DNA from: an uncultured Planctomycetaceae bacterium
GTDB lineage: Bacteria; Planctomycetota; Planctomycetia; Pirellulales; Thermoguttaceae
Direction: 5' to 3'
Assembly (NCBI GenBank): GCA_946408825.1
Contig: CAMJTU010000011.1
Span: 39,385-103,384 of the forward strand
DNA length: 64,000 nt
Position 1 is the first letter of the stretch, and every line of letters begins with the position of its first letter. Positions 33,406-42,888 of this stretch are shown here, piece by piece. The position numbers and the translations under genes are program-made. The notes under the pieces were generated by a model that saw only the letters and a program-made list of their open reading frames with translations, was not told the origin of the DNA and made no database searches.

Positions 33406-36400
33406 ATGGATATCTATGTACTTACGAAGCGCATGTCTATCTTGATTCTTTCTTATATTGCTCTCCTTACGCTTGGTTTAACGATTCCTGCACAGAGCTT
33501 TGCTCAAACAGCCTCAGACGAAACTCTGTCGTTGCTAAAGACTCGCGTCATTATCGATTCGAATACTGTTGAACCGTCATATGGAACGGTCGCAGGCAGT
33601 TGGTTTTATCATTCAGGCCCCCAAGGTTCGCAAGTTCTCTTGCTTGGCTTTCCAAGATGTGGGTTTGAACAGAAGCCGGATTATCGTGTCTATGTCGATT
33701 TAACGCCAAACTCTGAAGTTAAAATACTTCTGCCGCCCCTAAGTGGCAATCTGAGTTGTAGAGCACGAAGTCTCGGAAAATTTCATCCATCAATCAGCTG
33801 GAATGGTTTTCACAGTTCGCCAACGTCTTTTGAACTGTCGCCTGAATTTCAATCGATTTCGACCAGTCAAGAACTCTCTCTCACTTTGTCCGCGCCTAAT
33901 TACGATATCTCCAATGAATTCGAGAACCAATCTCTTTGTGTTGTCGAACTTCTAGATTTCCAAATTGAGTCCGACGGTAAAACAGAACCCTTTTCTCTCG
34001 ATCCTGAACGAAAACCTCAAGCGCTCGAAACCATCGAAGTTTCTCCAGACTTCAGTCCTGCGCTCGAAAAAGCAATGGTTTCATGGGATTGGCGCTTACA
34101 GGATGGATACAAAGTACCTAATGAGTCACGATCTTATTCTGAGATTCTTACGCAACGTTTTAAAGAAGGAAGAGCATTACTCGACGAGCTTCAAAAAGAT
34201 ATAGAAACTGAAACTTATGAATCAATCGCTACTTACGATGAAGACGTCGCCGAAAAATTCAATCTGTTTAGGAAAAAATTGGAAGGTTATAAAAAGACGT
34301 GGGACGAGCTAGAACAACGTTTTGGGGATATCAAAGAGAAATCGTCAGATTCGGATGATATGCTTGAAACGCTATGGGAAAATATGCACGAAACCAAACG
34401 TGAAATTCTTACGAACGTTCCATATTTTCAGTTTGGCTCGCTTTTATTTGTGAAAAACGCGCCGGGTGTAATGAGTCATCAACTTACACAAGTGTACGGA
34501 TACTGTGCCCGTCCTGGCGGCGGCGTTTTCTGTCTAGAAGCTCCGGGAAAATCGATGAAGACTCGTAATATAACGCCGCCTAACCTACCTCTCGGCTCAT
34601 ATATGACGCCTGAACTTTCCTTCGATGGCGACGTTCTCTATTTCGCATTCTGCGCAACGCCGACTTCTCCGACGTTGTGGAGAGATCCGGAAACAATGTC
34701 AAGGCGATTTCACATCTATAAAACACGCCTAAACTCTAACAACGTGGAGGACGCCATTCAGTTAACAGATGGCGATTATGACGATTTCTCGCCGCTTCTC
34801 ATGCCTGACGGCGATCTAGTTTTCTGTTCGACTCGCCGTGGCGGATTCCACCGGTGTGGCGCTGGTCCATGTTACGTCTATACTTTGGCTCGTTCAAAAG
34901 GAGACGGTTCAGATCCTCATCCTATTTCCTTCCATGAAACAAACGAGTGGTTCCCCACCCTCGCGCACAACGGTCGAATCATTTATACGCGTTGGGACTA
35001 CGTCGACCGTGACGCGGTGTACTATCAACAACTTTGGTCAGCGCGTCAAGACGGCGCGGACGTTCGCATCGTTTATGGCAATAACACTTTTAATCCTCCT
35101 GGAATGTGGGAACCCAAGGCAGTTCCTGGTTCTGAAAAGATCATGGCAGTCGCGGGACCTCATCATGGCTTGAGCGCCGGAAGCGTTGTTCTCATCGATC
35201 CTAACAAAGACGTTGACGGCGACGCTCCCATTGAACGCCTAACGCCCGACGTCCGTTTCCCTGAAGGGGAAGCGCCATTGCCACAAATTCCAATGCTCCC
35301 TACGTTATGTGATTTTGACTACGCGCCGACCAGCTTTTGGCAGGCAACACGACCGGCAAATCGCCCTGATGCGACACAAGAAGAAAAACGCTGGGCGGTT
35401 CACTGTTTCAAATCTCCAATTCCACTTACGGAAAAATTCTTCATCGCGTCTTACAGTTTTGACAAACTCCTCGGCGAGGCCGGTCCCAACATTCCAAATC
35501 AATTCGGTATTTATTACTGTGATTCTTTTGGCAATCGCGAATTAATCTATCGCGACCCAAACATCTCGAGCCTTTGGGCAATACCAGTTCGCCCGCGTCC
35601 GATCCCCCCTGTTGTTACAACCCAGTTCGATGAAAATCAACGTAATACGAAAAAACCTACTGGCGTTTTCTTCATCCAAAACATCTATGAAAGTTGGCCA
35701 ACAAGCATTCCTGGCAAAGTAAAATCCCTCCGCGTCGTTCAAGTTCTTCCAAAAACAACTCCAAACGCTAACGATCCTATGGTCGGCGCAGCAAACGCTT
35801 CGCCAGGAAAACAAGCGCTTGGCACCGTTCCAGTCGAAGAGGACGGTTCCGCATTTTTTGAAGCCCCGGCAAAGGTTCCGCTCCTCTTTCAAGCGCTTGA
35901 TGAAAACGGTCAGATGATCCAGGGAATGCGTTCGGACGTTTACCTTCAACCTGGCGAGGTAGCTGGTTGCGTGGGTTGTCATGAAAACCGTATGGAATCG
36001 GTTCCGAGCGTCAAAACAATTGCATCAACCCGCGCCCCGTCGAAAATACTCCCTGGTCCTGATGGTTCGGCCCCGCTAAGTTATCCAATCCTAGTTCAAC
36101 CGCTTCTCGATAAGACCTGTCTTGCATGCCATAACACGGAAACCCCTGAAGGAAACGTCAATCTCGAGGGCGTTCCTGAGGGACATTATACCAGATCGTA
36201 TAATTCGCTTATCAACTATGTGACCAATACATATTGGGGCGCGCCTAACGGCAACTATGAACCCCGAACTGAGCCGTTACGTTTTGGGGCAGTCGCCAGT
36301 AAACTAACACGCTTATTGAGAGAAGGTCACCACGACGTCAAACTCACGGATGAAGATTGGGAACGATTGAATGTGTGGATCGACGTCAACGCGCTCTTTT

Positions 36401-36474
36401 ACGGCACGTTCAATGTCCAGGATCAAGAAAGACAACAGCGAGGCGAGAGAATTGAAGGTCCTGAACTAGAGTAA
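33406..36474 (+). CDS. HzsA-related exported protein with two CxxCH haem-binding motifs
   Basis: 1022 residues. Signal peptide (ILILSYIALLTLGLTIPAQSFA). An N-terminal beta region and a coiled stretch (about 230-340) precede a propeller-like domain with PD40/TolB-type blades (SFDGDVLYFAFCAT, LMPDGDLVFCSTRRGG, LAHNGRIIYTRWDYVDRD). The C-terminal part contains GCVGCHENR (C855, C858, H859) and TCLACHNTE (C905, C908, H909), two c-type haem sites. This layout is that of proteins related to the alpha subunit of hydrazine synthase, which occur widely in planctomycetes that do not carry out anammox. A hydrazine-synthase role is not supported here, because the beta/gamma subunit genes are absent. It is more likely an extracytoplasmic redox protein. 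GAGG lies before the ATG. Confidence 0.78.
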   Translation: MDIYVLTKRMSILILSYIALLTLGLTIPAQSFAQTASDETLSLLKTRVIIDSNTVEPSYGTVAGSWFYHSGPQGSQVLLLGFPRCGFEQKPDYRVYVDLTPNSEVKILLPPLSGNLSCRARSLGKFHPSISWNGFHSSPTSFELSPEFQSISTSQELSLTLSAPNYDISNEFENQSLCVVELLDFQIESDGKTEPFSLDPERKPQALETIEVSPDFSPALEKAMVSWDWRLQDGYKVPNESRSYSEILTQRFKEGRALLDELQKDIETETYESIATYDEDVAEKFNLFRKKLEGYKKTWDELEQRFGDIKEKSSDSDDMLETLWENMHETKREILTNVPYFQFGSLLFVKNAPGVMSHQLTQVYGYCARPGGGVFCLEAPGKSMKTRNITPPNLPLGSYMTPELSFDGDVLYFAFCATPTSPTLWRDPETMSRRFHIYKTRLNSNNVEDAIQLTDGDYDDFSPLLMPDGDLVFCSTRRGGFHRCGAGPCYVYTLARSKGDGSDPHPISFHETNEWFPTLAHNGRIIYTRWDYVDRDAVYYQQLWSARQDGADVRIVYGNNTFNPPGMWEPKAVPGSEKIMAVAGPHHGLSAGSVVLIDPNKDVDGDAPIERLTPDVRFPEGEAPLPQIPMLPTLCDFDYAPTSFWQATRPANRPDATQEEKRWAVHCFKSPIPLTEKFFIASYSFDKLLGEAGPNIPNQFGIYYCDSFGNRELIYRDPNISSLWAIPVRPRPIPPVVTTQFDENQRNTKKPTGVFFIQNIYESWPTSIPGKVKSLRVVQVLPKTTPNANDPMVGAANASPGKQALGTVPVEEDGSAFFEAPAKVPLLFQALDENGQMIQGMRSDVYLQPGEVAGCVGCHENRMESVPSVKTIASTRAPSKILPGPDGSAPLSYPILVQPLLDKTCLACHNTETPEGNVNLEGVPEGHYTRSYNSLINYVTNTYWGAPNGNYEPRTEPLRFGAVASKLTRLLREGHHDVKLTDEDWERLNVWIDVNALFYGTFNVQDQERQQRGERIEGPELE

Positions 36475-36494
36475 AATAATATCCGCAAAAACAG

Positions 36495-36534
36495 TTTCGT
36501 CGCGTTGAAAACATCAGTTCTCAATGCGACGAAA
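36495..36534. terminator. Hairpin terminator between the HzsA-related gene and recA
   Basis: Bases 36495-36508 pair with 36521-36534 (14 bp, one G-T), followed by AGTTTTTG. It lies 20 bases after the HzsA-related stop and in the gap to the convergent recA. Confidence 0.7.
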
Positions 36535-36672
36535 AGTTTTTGCATTTGACGACGTATATCCGAGTCTACGCTTGAGACGCTATTGACTCTCGACATTAGA
36601 CGGGGGAAAGACGTCATAAAGATCCTCATTCCCCTGTCTTAATGAAACGTTCCCCTGAAACGTCAGGCGAAA

Positions 36673-37824
36673 TCATTCGCCTTCGGCAGATTCTGGGACT
36701 TCGTTGAAATCTTCCTCTGCATCAGCGAGTTCCGCGTCGTCTGACTCCTCCGGCAAGGATTCCGACTCGATCTGCGCGAGTATTTTTTCCTTAAGTTCGT
36801 CGCAAAACGCGGGATGCTCCTTCATAAAGGCGCGAGTTCTCTCACGCCCTTGACCGAGTTGATCTTCGCCATAACGGAACCAAGACCCAGACTTAACAAT
36901 AAGTTTTTGCGCAATCGCGAGATCTAAAAGATCCCCTTCGTAACTAATGCCGTCGGCATGCATCATGTCGAATTCAGCAACACGAAAAGGAGGAGCAACT
37001 TTATTCTTTACGATCTTCGCCTTGACTCGCTGACCAACAACTTCATCGCCGTCTTTAAGTTGACCGACACGTCGAACGTCAATTCGACACGACGAGTAAA
37101 ATTTCAACGCTTTGCCGCCAGGAGTCGTTTCTGGAGATCCGAACATAACGCCGATCTTTTCGCGAATCTGATTAATAAAAATCACGGCGGTCTTACTACG
37201 AGAGATAGCGCCTGTCAGTTTGCGGAGAGACTGGCTCATGAGGCGAGCTTGAAGCCCTACGTACTGATCGCCTATCTCGCCTTGTAATTCTTTCTCCGGC
37301 ACAAGCGCGGCAACAGAGTCGACGATGACTACGTCTACGGCGTTAGTTTTAACTAGCATTTCGGCAATACGCATCGCCTCCTCGCCACTACTTGGCTGAC
37401 TGACAAGAAGCGACTCGAGATCAATGCCGATACGTTTTGCCCAGCTCGGATCAAACGCATGTTCTGCGTCAATAAACGCAGCGACGCCGCCAGATTTCTG
37501 AGCTTGCGAGACGATGTGAAGTGTTAACGTCGTCTTGCCGCTTGATTCGGGACCGAAAATTTCGACAATTCGCCCGCGTGGAATTCCACGCCCTCCAAGC
37601 GCGAGATCAAGAGAAAGACACCCCGTTGAAATTCCGTCGAGACTCGGCGCACGATCGAGCCCTAACGGCATGATAGCCCCCTGTCCATACATTTTTTCAA
37701 TCTGATCGACGGCTATCTTCAGGTCGGGGTTCTTGTCGTAAAGTTGCTGAATCTTTGAAAGTTTCTTCTGCTTTTTAGAAGAACTAGTATCTGCACCCGA
37801 AGGATCGCTAGACTTTTTCGCCAT
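36673..37824 (-). CDS. recA: Recombinase RecA
   Basis: 383 residues. The Walker A motif is GPESSGKTT, Walker [11 protein letters not shown], loop L1 [16 protein letters not shown], loop L2 [30 protein letters not shown]. The N-terminal 25 residues are Lys/Ser-rich and the C-terminal tail strongly acidic ([17 protein letters not shown]), as in other RecAs. It forms filaments on single-stranded DNA for homologous recombination and, where LexA is present, the SOS response. No intein. It is the first gene from the left of a long minus-strand block; recR lies 132 bases upstream. A perfect palindrome GTCAATTGAC is at 37867-37876, about 45 bases before the ATG. Confidence 0.97.
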   Translation of the reverse strand: MAKKSSDPSGADTSSSKKQKKLSKIQQLYDKNPDLKIAVDQIEKMYGQGAIMPLGLDRAPSLDGISTGCLSLDLALGGRGIPRGRIVEIFGPESSGKTTLTLHIVSQAQKSGGVAAFIDAEHAFDPSWAKRIGIDLESLLVSQPSSGEEAMRIAEMLVKTNAVDVVIVDSVAALVPEKELQGEIGDQYVGLQARLMSQSLRKLTGAISRSKTAVIFINQIREKIGVMFGSPETTPGGKALKFYSSCRIDVRRVGQLKDGDEVVGQRVKAKIVKNKVAPPFRVAEFDMMHADGISYEGDLLDLAIAQKLIVKSGSWFRYGEDQLGQGRERTRAFMKEHPAFCDELKEKILAQIESESLPEESDDAELADAEEDFNEVPESAEGE

Positions 37825-37866
37825 TGTCTTATCCTCAACTTTTCATTTCTAGTTTGAACACAAAGT

Positions 37867-37876
37867 CAATTGACAC
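37867..37876. promoter_or_regulatory. Palindrome GTCAATTGAC upstream of recA
   Basis: A 10-base perfect palindrome between recR and recA, 43-52 bases before the recA ATG. It could be an operator. Known SOS boxes of other phyla do not match it, so this is only a candidate. Confidence 0.25.
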
Positions 37877-37956
37877 GTTAGAATGTTTAAACTCTTCCCG
37901 ACTCGTCGTCTCCCGTCCACTAAGAACGCCCTAATGGAGATTTATAACTCGAACTG

Positions 37957-38571
37957 TCAATTCTCCAAAACGTCAAATTCTTGACGACAGGAAATCGCGT
38001 CGGAAAGCATCTCATTATTTGCGAATTCAAGCGCGCTACCCGTCGTTATACCACGAGCAAGACGCGTGATTTTCACAGGAATTCCATCCAAACGACTCAT
38101 AATTGTCAGAGCAGTTCCGTCGCCTTCCACGGTGGGATTCGTCGCCATAATAATTTCTTTAAAATTGCCCGATTTGACGCGCTTTGTCAACGCGTCTATC
38201 GTAAGCTGGTCAGAACTCACCCCGTCAAGAGGAGACACCCGTCCGAGAAGAACATGATAAAGTCCACGATAACGACCCGTTTTTTCCAGCGCAATCAAAT
38301 CCCGAGGCTGTTCTACAACACAAAGAAGGGACTGATCGCGCTGAGGATCTTGGCAGACTTCACATAGATCGTTCTCCGCCAGATTGTAGCAACGCTTACA
38401 ATACCGCACGTTCTCCTTCATCGTCCGAATCGCATCCGCAAGGGACGTCGCTTCCTCTCTAGAAACATGAAGAAGATGGTATACTATTCGCTCCGCTGAT
38501 TTTTTACCAATTCCAGGAAGCTTTTCAAATTCCCTCATGGTCGCGGCGACCGAATCAGTAAGTTCGCTCAT
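37957..38571 (-). CDS. recR: Recombination protein RecR
   Basis: 204 residues, normal length. The helix-hairpin-helix (FEKLPGIGKKSAERIVYHLL) is followed by a four-cysteine zinc site (CKRCYNLAENDLCEVC), then the Toprim domain (SLLCVVEQPRDLIAL; YHVLLGRVSPLDGV; IMATNPTVEGDGTA) and a Walker-B-like end. RecR works with RecO (and RecF) to load RecA at gaps. coaX is 22 bases upstream, which suggests cotranscription. Confidence 0.96.
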   Translation of the reverse strand: MSELTDSVAATMREFEKLPGIGKKSAERIVYHLLHVSREEATSLADAIRTMKENVRYCKRCYNLAENDLCEVCQDPQRDQSLLCVVEQPRDLIALEKTGRYRGLYHVLLGRVSPLDGVSSDQLTIDALTKRVKSGNFKEIIMATNPTVEGDGTALTIMSRLDGIPVKITRLARGITTGSALEFANNEMLSDAISCRQEFDVLEN

Positions 38572-38593
38572 TCAAAACCTCGTTTACGCATGT

Positions 38594-39541
38594 CTAAATC
38601 TCGTCGATGTTTCCTGTATCTCTTAGACCTACACGACGAGCGGCTATGCGGAACACCCCATTAAGAACAAGTCTCGGCTCAACATATATTCTCGGGGCGA
38701 GAATGGTCGTTCCAAGGTTACAACCTAGCTCGTTAAAACCTGCCAAAAGGCTATCTTTTGTCATTTCAGCGTCGCCTCCGGCAAGCACAAGCGTCAAAAC
38801 TTCCGGATTCACTCCATTAAGGATAAGTCGTCGCCTCACAGACCAAAAAAACGACATGATCGCGCCGACGAGCGAATAAACAACGCCAAGTCTGATTGCC
38901 CTTTGTGTGTCAGTCGCGGGATAAACCAAAACACGGTCGCCCTTCCTCTCAAAACAGTCTGAAGCTCCTAATATATCAGCGTCAGAAAGGAGTGGCAGTT
39001 GCGAGGTTTTTGCATTAAGAGCCTCTACCGTCAACTTAGGTCCCGGCAATATGGCGCCTCCGCAAAAGACGCCCCGCCAATCAACATAATCAATTGTGGC
39101 GGCTGTGCCAACGTCAACAACCAAAAAAGGGGTTCTGTTTTTAAACAAATAGAGGGCGGAATACGCGGCAATAGCTCTATCCAGACCTAATTTACTAGGA
39201 TTGTCATACTCAACTTGAATAGGAACGTCTCTAAGCGCCAAGTTGACAAAGGAGTCTCTTGGTCTCAATGCTCTAACACGTTTCTCTAGTTCGCTAGTCT
39301 TTTGCTTATTGACGCTGGAAACAAGCCACATGCTAGGACGCTCGCTGATTCCAGAACTCTTTTGAAGCCACTCTATGACGCCGTCGCAAACTGGCGACGG
39401 ATCAGACGTCTCGTCGTCACAGATAGGAACGGATAACTCCTTCGGTCTTTGCAAAGCTTCGTAATCAGGAGTCGCCCAAAAACCAACCTTCGTACGCGTA
39501 TTGCCAACATCTACGGCAAACAGAGGGATATCTTTTATCAT
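38594..39541 (-). CDS. coaX: Type III pantothenate kinase
   Basis: 315 residues, slightly longer than usual (about 255-275). The motifs are FAVDVGNTRTKVG (phosphate-1), NPSKLGLDRAIAAYSA (G-x-D-R, catalytic Asp), FLVVDVGTAATIDYVD (phosphate-2), and GGAILPGPKL. It phosphorylates pantothenate in the first step of coenzyme A synthesis, and type III enzymes need a monovalent cation and are not inhibited by CoA. It lies between recR and the O-antigen-ligase-like gene on the minus strand. Confidence 0.93.
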   Translation of the reverse strand: MIKDIPLFAVDVGNTRTKVGFWATPDYEALQRPKELSVPICDDETSDPSPVCDGVIEWLQKSSGISERPSMWLVSSVNKQKTSELEKRVRALRPRDSFVNLALRDVPIQVEYDNPSKLGLDRAIAAYSALYLFKNRTPFLVVDVGTAATIDYVDWRGVFCGGAILPGPKLTVEALNAKTSQLPLLSDADILGASDCFERKGDRVLVYPATDTQRAIRLGVVYSLVGAIMSFFWSVRRRLILNGVNPEVLTLVLAGGDAEMTKDSLLAGFNELGCNLGTTILAPRIYVEPRLVLNGVFRIAARRVGLRDTGNIDEI

Positions 39542-39639
39542 AAAGCTTCAACCGAAAGCATTGGACGTCGCCAACCTCTGGATTATAAAAAAGGCGGGAG
39601 TCAAAAACAACAGAAACGTAGCCCCTAGAATGTAGATAC

Positions 39640-42600
39640 TCAATTATTGTCAAACACCTCGTCATTACTAGACTCAGAACGATCGTCATCCGAACGCATA
39701 TCTGATTTCGAAACGTCGTTAACGTCGACGTTAGACATGTTCCGCTCCTCACGTATTTCTTTCTTAATTCTTTCGTCTTGCTCACGTTCTTTCAGAATAC
39801 GCGCTCGTGCATCTTCACGTGCGTTATTACGCTTAAGGTTCGTACGAGCTTTTTCCAATAATTCACTCGCTCGCCAGTTCTTTTGACCACGATGAGACTT
39901 ACAATACTCTTCTAGCATTTCGACACATTCTTTATCTTTTTCCAACAGAGACGAATGATCACAAAGAATCTGAGCGCGAAGGAAGAACGCGTCGTCGTTT
40001 GTCGAGTCAAGTTCGTAAGCTTTCCCTAGCATTTCTTGTGCAAGTTCATACTCCTTCATGCTACTATAAAAACGTCCAGCCCAGAAATAAAAGTACGCGT
40101 CCCGTTCTTCGTCAGGAGCTTCGGTAAAATATTTCCGTGCTTTTTGTTCCATAGCTTTATAAACGTGCGTTTCTTTCCGTCCAAAAAGAGAAACAGTCGC
40201 AAGACAAAGTCCTTGGGGGTCGTCAGGAACGGCCTCTTGGAGAATACTTTTAAGAACCGTGTCTGGCATGCTATCGCCTAAAATTTTCAATATTTCCGGC
40301 GAATATTGAGGATTATTTTCGGCAGTCTTCCTAAGAAAACGTTGCTCCAACCCCCAAAGCTTAAAGGCGCCAAGACGATATCCTGAAACTAAAAGATTAT
40401 TACAATCAAAGGGCCCCAACGAAGCTGCACGTCGCATATATAATTCGGCAAGTTCTCGTTCCTCTTCCCAAGTCATATCGGAGCAAAGAGGAAGCAACGC
40501 TAGAAGCGATGAATAATTTCGCGCGTTTAAGGGCAAAATTCGTCGAGCCGCCAATAAATCGGCGACAGCTTCTGGAAACGACTCGAGAATGAAACTATTG
40601 TTCCTCGTCCTCTCTGTGGGAATACGAAGTCCGCTCCACTGACTATCTAAGAAAAAGGTTAAGAACCGTTCAGGTTGCGTCTGTTCCCATATCCTTTCAG
40701 GAGAAGCGTCCTGTTGGTTTTCTTTAAGAAAAGCGCCATACTGAAGTCGGAAGCGGACGATTTCAAGTTTAGCCAAAGCGCCGCGAACATCTTCGCTATC
40801 GTCGCGATGGAGGGTGAAATTCCGCAGATCCCTTATCAGACCGTCTATTGAACTTGGCGCCATGTCGCAAAACCGCTCTTCAGGAATATCTACTCTTTTG
40901 AGCAAATTACGACGAGCGTTGTAATCTGCATTCTCTCGTAAGGCCGGCGCCACGCCCAGAGCGGTCGTCGCTAGAAGGATGATTGAGAAAACGAGAAGTC
41001 CTAAGCGCTCAGAACGTTCTAACCCGTTGATTTTGCGAAAAGCGTTCGTCGCTTTTCCTCTATCTAGCGAGGCTTTGTTTAGGCTCTCAAATAAATGCCT
41101 ATTTTGACGGCCGACACAAGCGCCACAAAGGAGGGAAAACAAGAAGAGATTGGCGGGAAGATAAATACCAAAATCAACGGACGACGAAATAATCTGCCCA
41201 ACAAGCAACGAAGTTCCGGCTATTGCGAACGCAGTCGTTTCAACGCTATGGGAACCGTTCAAAAAGCGACCTAGGACGCCGAGAAGTAAAACATACACGA
41301 GAATGAAAAGAATTGCCCCAACCCGGCCCATTTCTAAGAGGGTTTGGACAAAAGAATTTTCCGCATACCTAAAGATAACGCCCCTCGAAGTCGCCTTATC
41401 GTAGGGATAATCGGCAATACGGTACGTTCCCAGACCGGCCCCAAACCACGGATAGTCTCGAGAACCTTCTAACGCTCCTTCCCAATTTTTCCAACGAGAG
41501 TCTCTTTCAATAGCGGTTTGTCCCTGGACGTCCTCCTCTATCATCGTTGACATTCGTTCATCGACATTATCGTACATACACACGCCGACAAGCGAGGCTA
41601 CCGCGACGACGAACGTTGCAAGAGGCACATACCAAAAACGACGCGTCTCCTTGCGTCCCGAAACAAAAATAAACATCCATAAAAGGGCTAATGTCGCAGC
41701 CACCGACGCTCCTCGTGAAAGCGAAGCGAGAATTGCAGCATAAAGAAACCCTAATACCCCAAGCCAAAAGGCCAAGCGACGATTGAATAGTTCGAAAAAG
41801 TCGCCAAGAATAACCTTCCACAGAGGCTCGCGAGTCTTTTCGTATATAGAGTCTTCTCCTTCTTTAAGGGGTTCATGCCGACGTTCCTTATTCATCATTC
41901 TTGCGACAGACATGAACTCGTGCGCGACAAAAAACAAACAAATACAAAAGCATAGAACGAGATATCCGCCAGCCGCATTCTTGTTGACATATGTCCCGAA
42001 GCTACTGCCCTCCGTCACTGTAAGACTTTGGGCGTCTGTAAGCCACCAATAATTATACTTTTCGCAGTCTAGCGAATCAGGATTAGCTTTCAATGCGACA
42101 CATGCGAGGGCAAATACAAATCCGGTAAATACGACTGTTTTAAAAAGAACAATACGCGAGGCAGGCGTGTTGAAGAGAACGGAGGAAGACAAAAAAAGTA
42201 AAAACGCGGCCCAAAACATTGGCAATATCTGACGCGTCAACACAGGCGAGACGCTAATCGTGTGTCCCCATTCTTCCAATAATCCCCGTTTATCTTTTGG
42301 AAGAAAAGTGTTTTCAACTGCCGCGTCGATCAGCAAGGATTCGGCAAAGTCAGGCGATTCATCGTCGTCGTATGGAATAACCAGCCCGTTAAAGACACGC
42401 GTTTTTTCAGAAAGTTCAGCCAAGCCAGCAGATTCCTCTCTGAAAAGAGCAGAACCGTTTTCATCATGGATGGCGTCAAGATCAAGCGTCGTCTCCGGAG
42501 GGAGAATCAATTCTCTCATTTCTAGAATACGGGGCGAAAATTTTGCGAGAACTGAATCAGATAGTGGAACAGCCTGAATGACGCCCAACCCTAACCCCAA

Positions 42601-42828
42601 AAGTAGAGGAACGGCAATAAGGATTGCCGACCAATAGGAATTAAGCTTTCGCTCACGCGAAGGGGTAGTCCAAAGAGTCGCCAGCGCCAACACGGCGCTA
42701 GCTATAGTCAAAAAGATTAAGGCGCGCAAATAAAGCGGCTCAAATGCTCCGTTTCGCCAAGGCCCAGCAACAATGACGCCCAGCACACATAAACGCCCTG
42801 TATTTTTAAGAATATTATTTAGAAGCAT
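39640..42828 (-). CDS. O-antigen ligase/polymerase-family membrane protein with C-terminal TPR region
   Basis: 1062 residues from the ATG at 42828 (GGAAGG upstream); an in-frame TTG at 42849 is less likely. The first half contains about ten hydrophobic segments, including VILGDFFELF...LAFWLGVLGFLYAAILASLSRGASVAA, and the Wzy_C signature region SRWKNWEGALEGSRDYPWFGAGLGTYRI with the large extracytoplasmic loop. Residues 660-1030 are soluble helical repeats (e.g. DAYFYFWAGRFYSSMKEYELAQEMLGKAYELDS) typical of tetratricopeptide repeats, and the end is highly charged. Such proteins polymerise or ligate surface polysaccharide; the partner genes are not in this window. It may be cotranscribed with coaX. 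Confidence 0.8.
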   Translation of the reverse strand: MLLNNILKNTGRLCVLGVIVAGPWRNGAFEPLYLRALIFLTIASAVLALATLWTTPSRERKLNSYWSAILIAVPLLLGLGLGVIQAVPLSDSVLAKFSPRILEMRELILPPETTLDLDAIHDENGSALFREESAGLAELSEKTRVFNGLVIPYDDDESPDFAESLLIDAAVENTFLPKDKRGLLEEWGHTISVSPVLTRQILPMFWAAFLLFLSSSVLFNTPASRIVLFKTVVFTGFVFALACVALKANPDSLDCEKYNYWWLTDAQSLTVTEGSSFGTYVNKNAAGGYLVLCFCICLFFVAHEFMSVARMMNKERRHEPLKEGEDSIYEKTREPLWKVILGDFFELFNRRLAFWLGVLGFLYAAILASLSRGASVAATLALLWMFIFVSGRKETRRFWYVPLATFVVAVASLVGVCMYDNVDERMSTMIEEDVQGQTAIERDSRWKNWEGALEGSRDYPWFGAGLGTYRIADYPYDKATSRGVIFRYAENSFVQTLLEMGRVGAILFILVYVLLLGVLGRFLNGSHSVETTAFAIAGTSLLVGQIISSSVDFGIYLPANLFLFSLLCGACVGRQNRHLFESLNKASLDRGKATNAFRKINGLERSERLGLLVFSIILLATTALGVAPALRENADYNARRNLLKRVDIPEERFCDMAPSSIDGLIRDLRNFTLHRDDSEDVRGALAKLEIVRFRLQYGAFLKENQQDASPERIWEQTQPERFLTFFLDSQWSGLRIPTERTRNNSFILESFPEAVADLLAARRILPLNARNYSSLLALLPLCSDMTWEEERELAELYMRRAASLGPFDCNNLLVSGYRLGAFKLWGLEQRFLRKTAENNPQYSPEILKILGDSMPDTVLKSILQEAVPDDPQGLCLATVSLFGRKETHVYKAMEQKARKYFTEAPDEERDAYFYFWAGRFYSSMKEYELAQEMLGKAYELDSTNDDAFFLRAQILCDHSSLLEKDKECVEMLEEYCKSHRGQKNWRASELLEKARTNLKRNNAREDARARILKEREQDERIKKEIREERNMSNVDVNDVSKSDMRSDDDRSESSNDEVFDNN

Positions 42829-42888
42829 CAAGTCGCCCTTCCTACTCAACGGATTAAAACAAAAGTTTATATTCCAAATCTATTTAAC

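Noticed and set aside
33406..36474. Hydrazine synthase / anammox locus
   Set aside because: Only an HzsA-related protein is present; no beta or gamma subunit or hydrazine dehydrogenase genes are seen.
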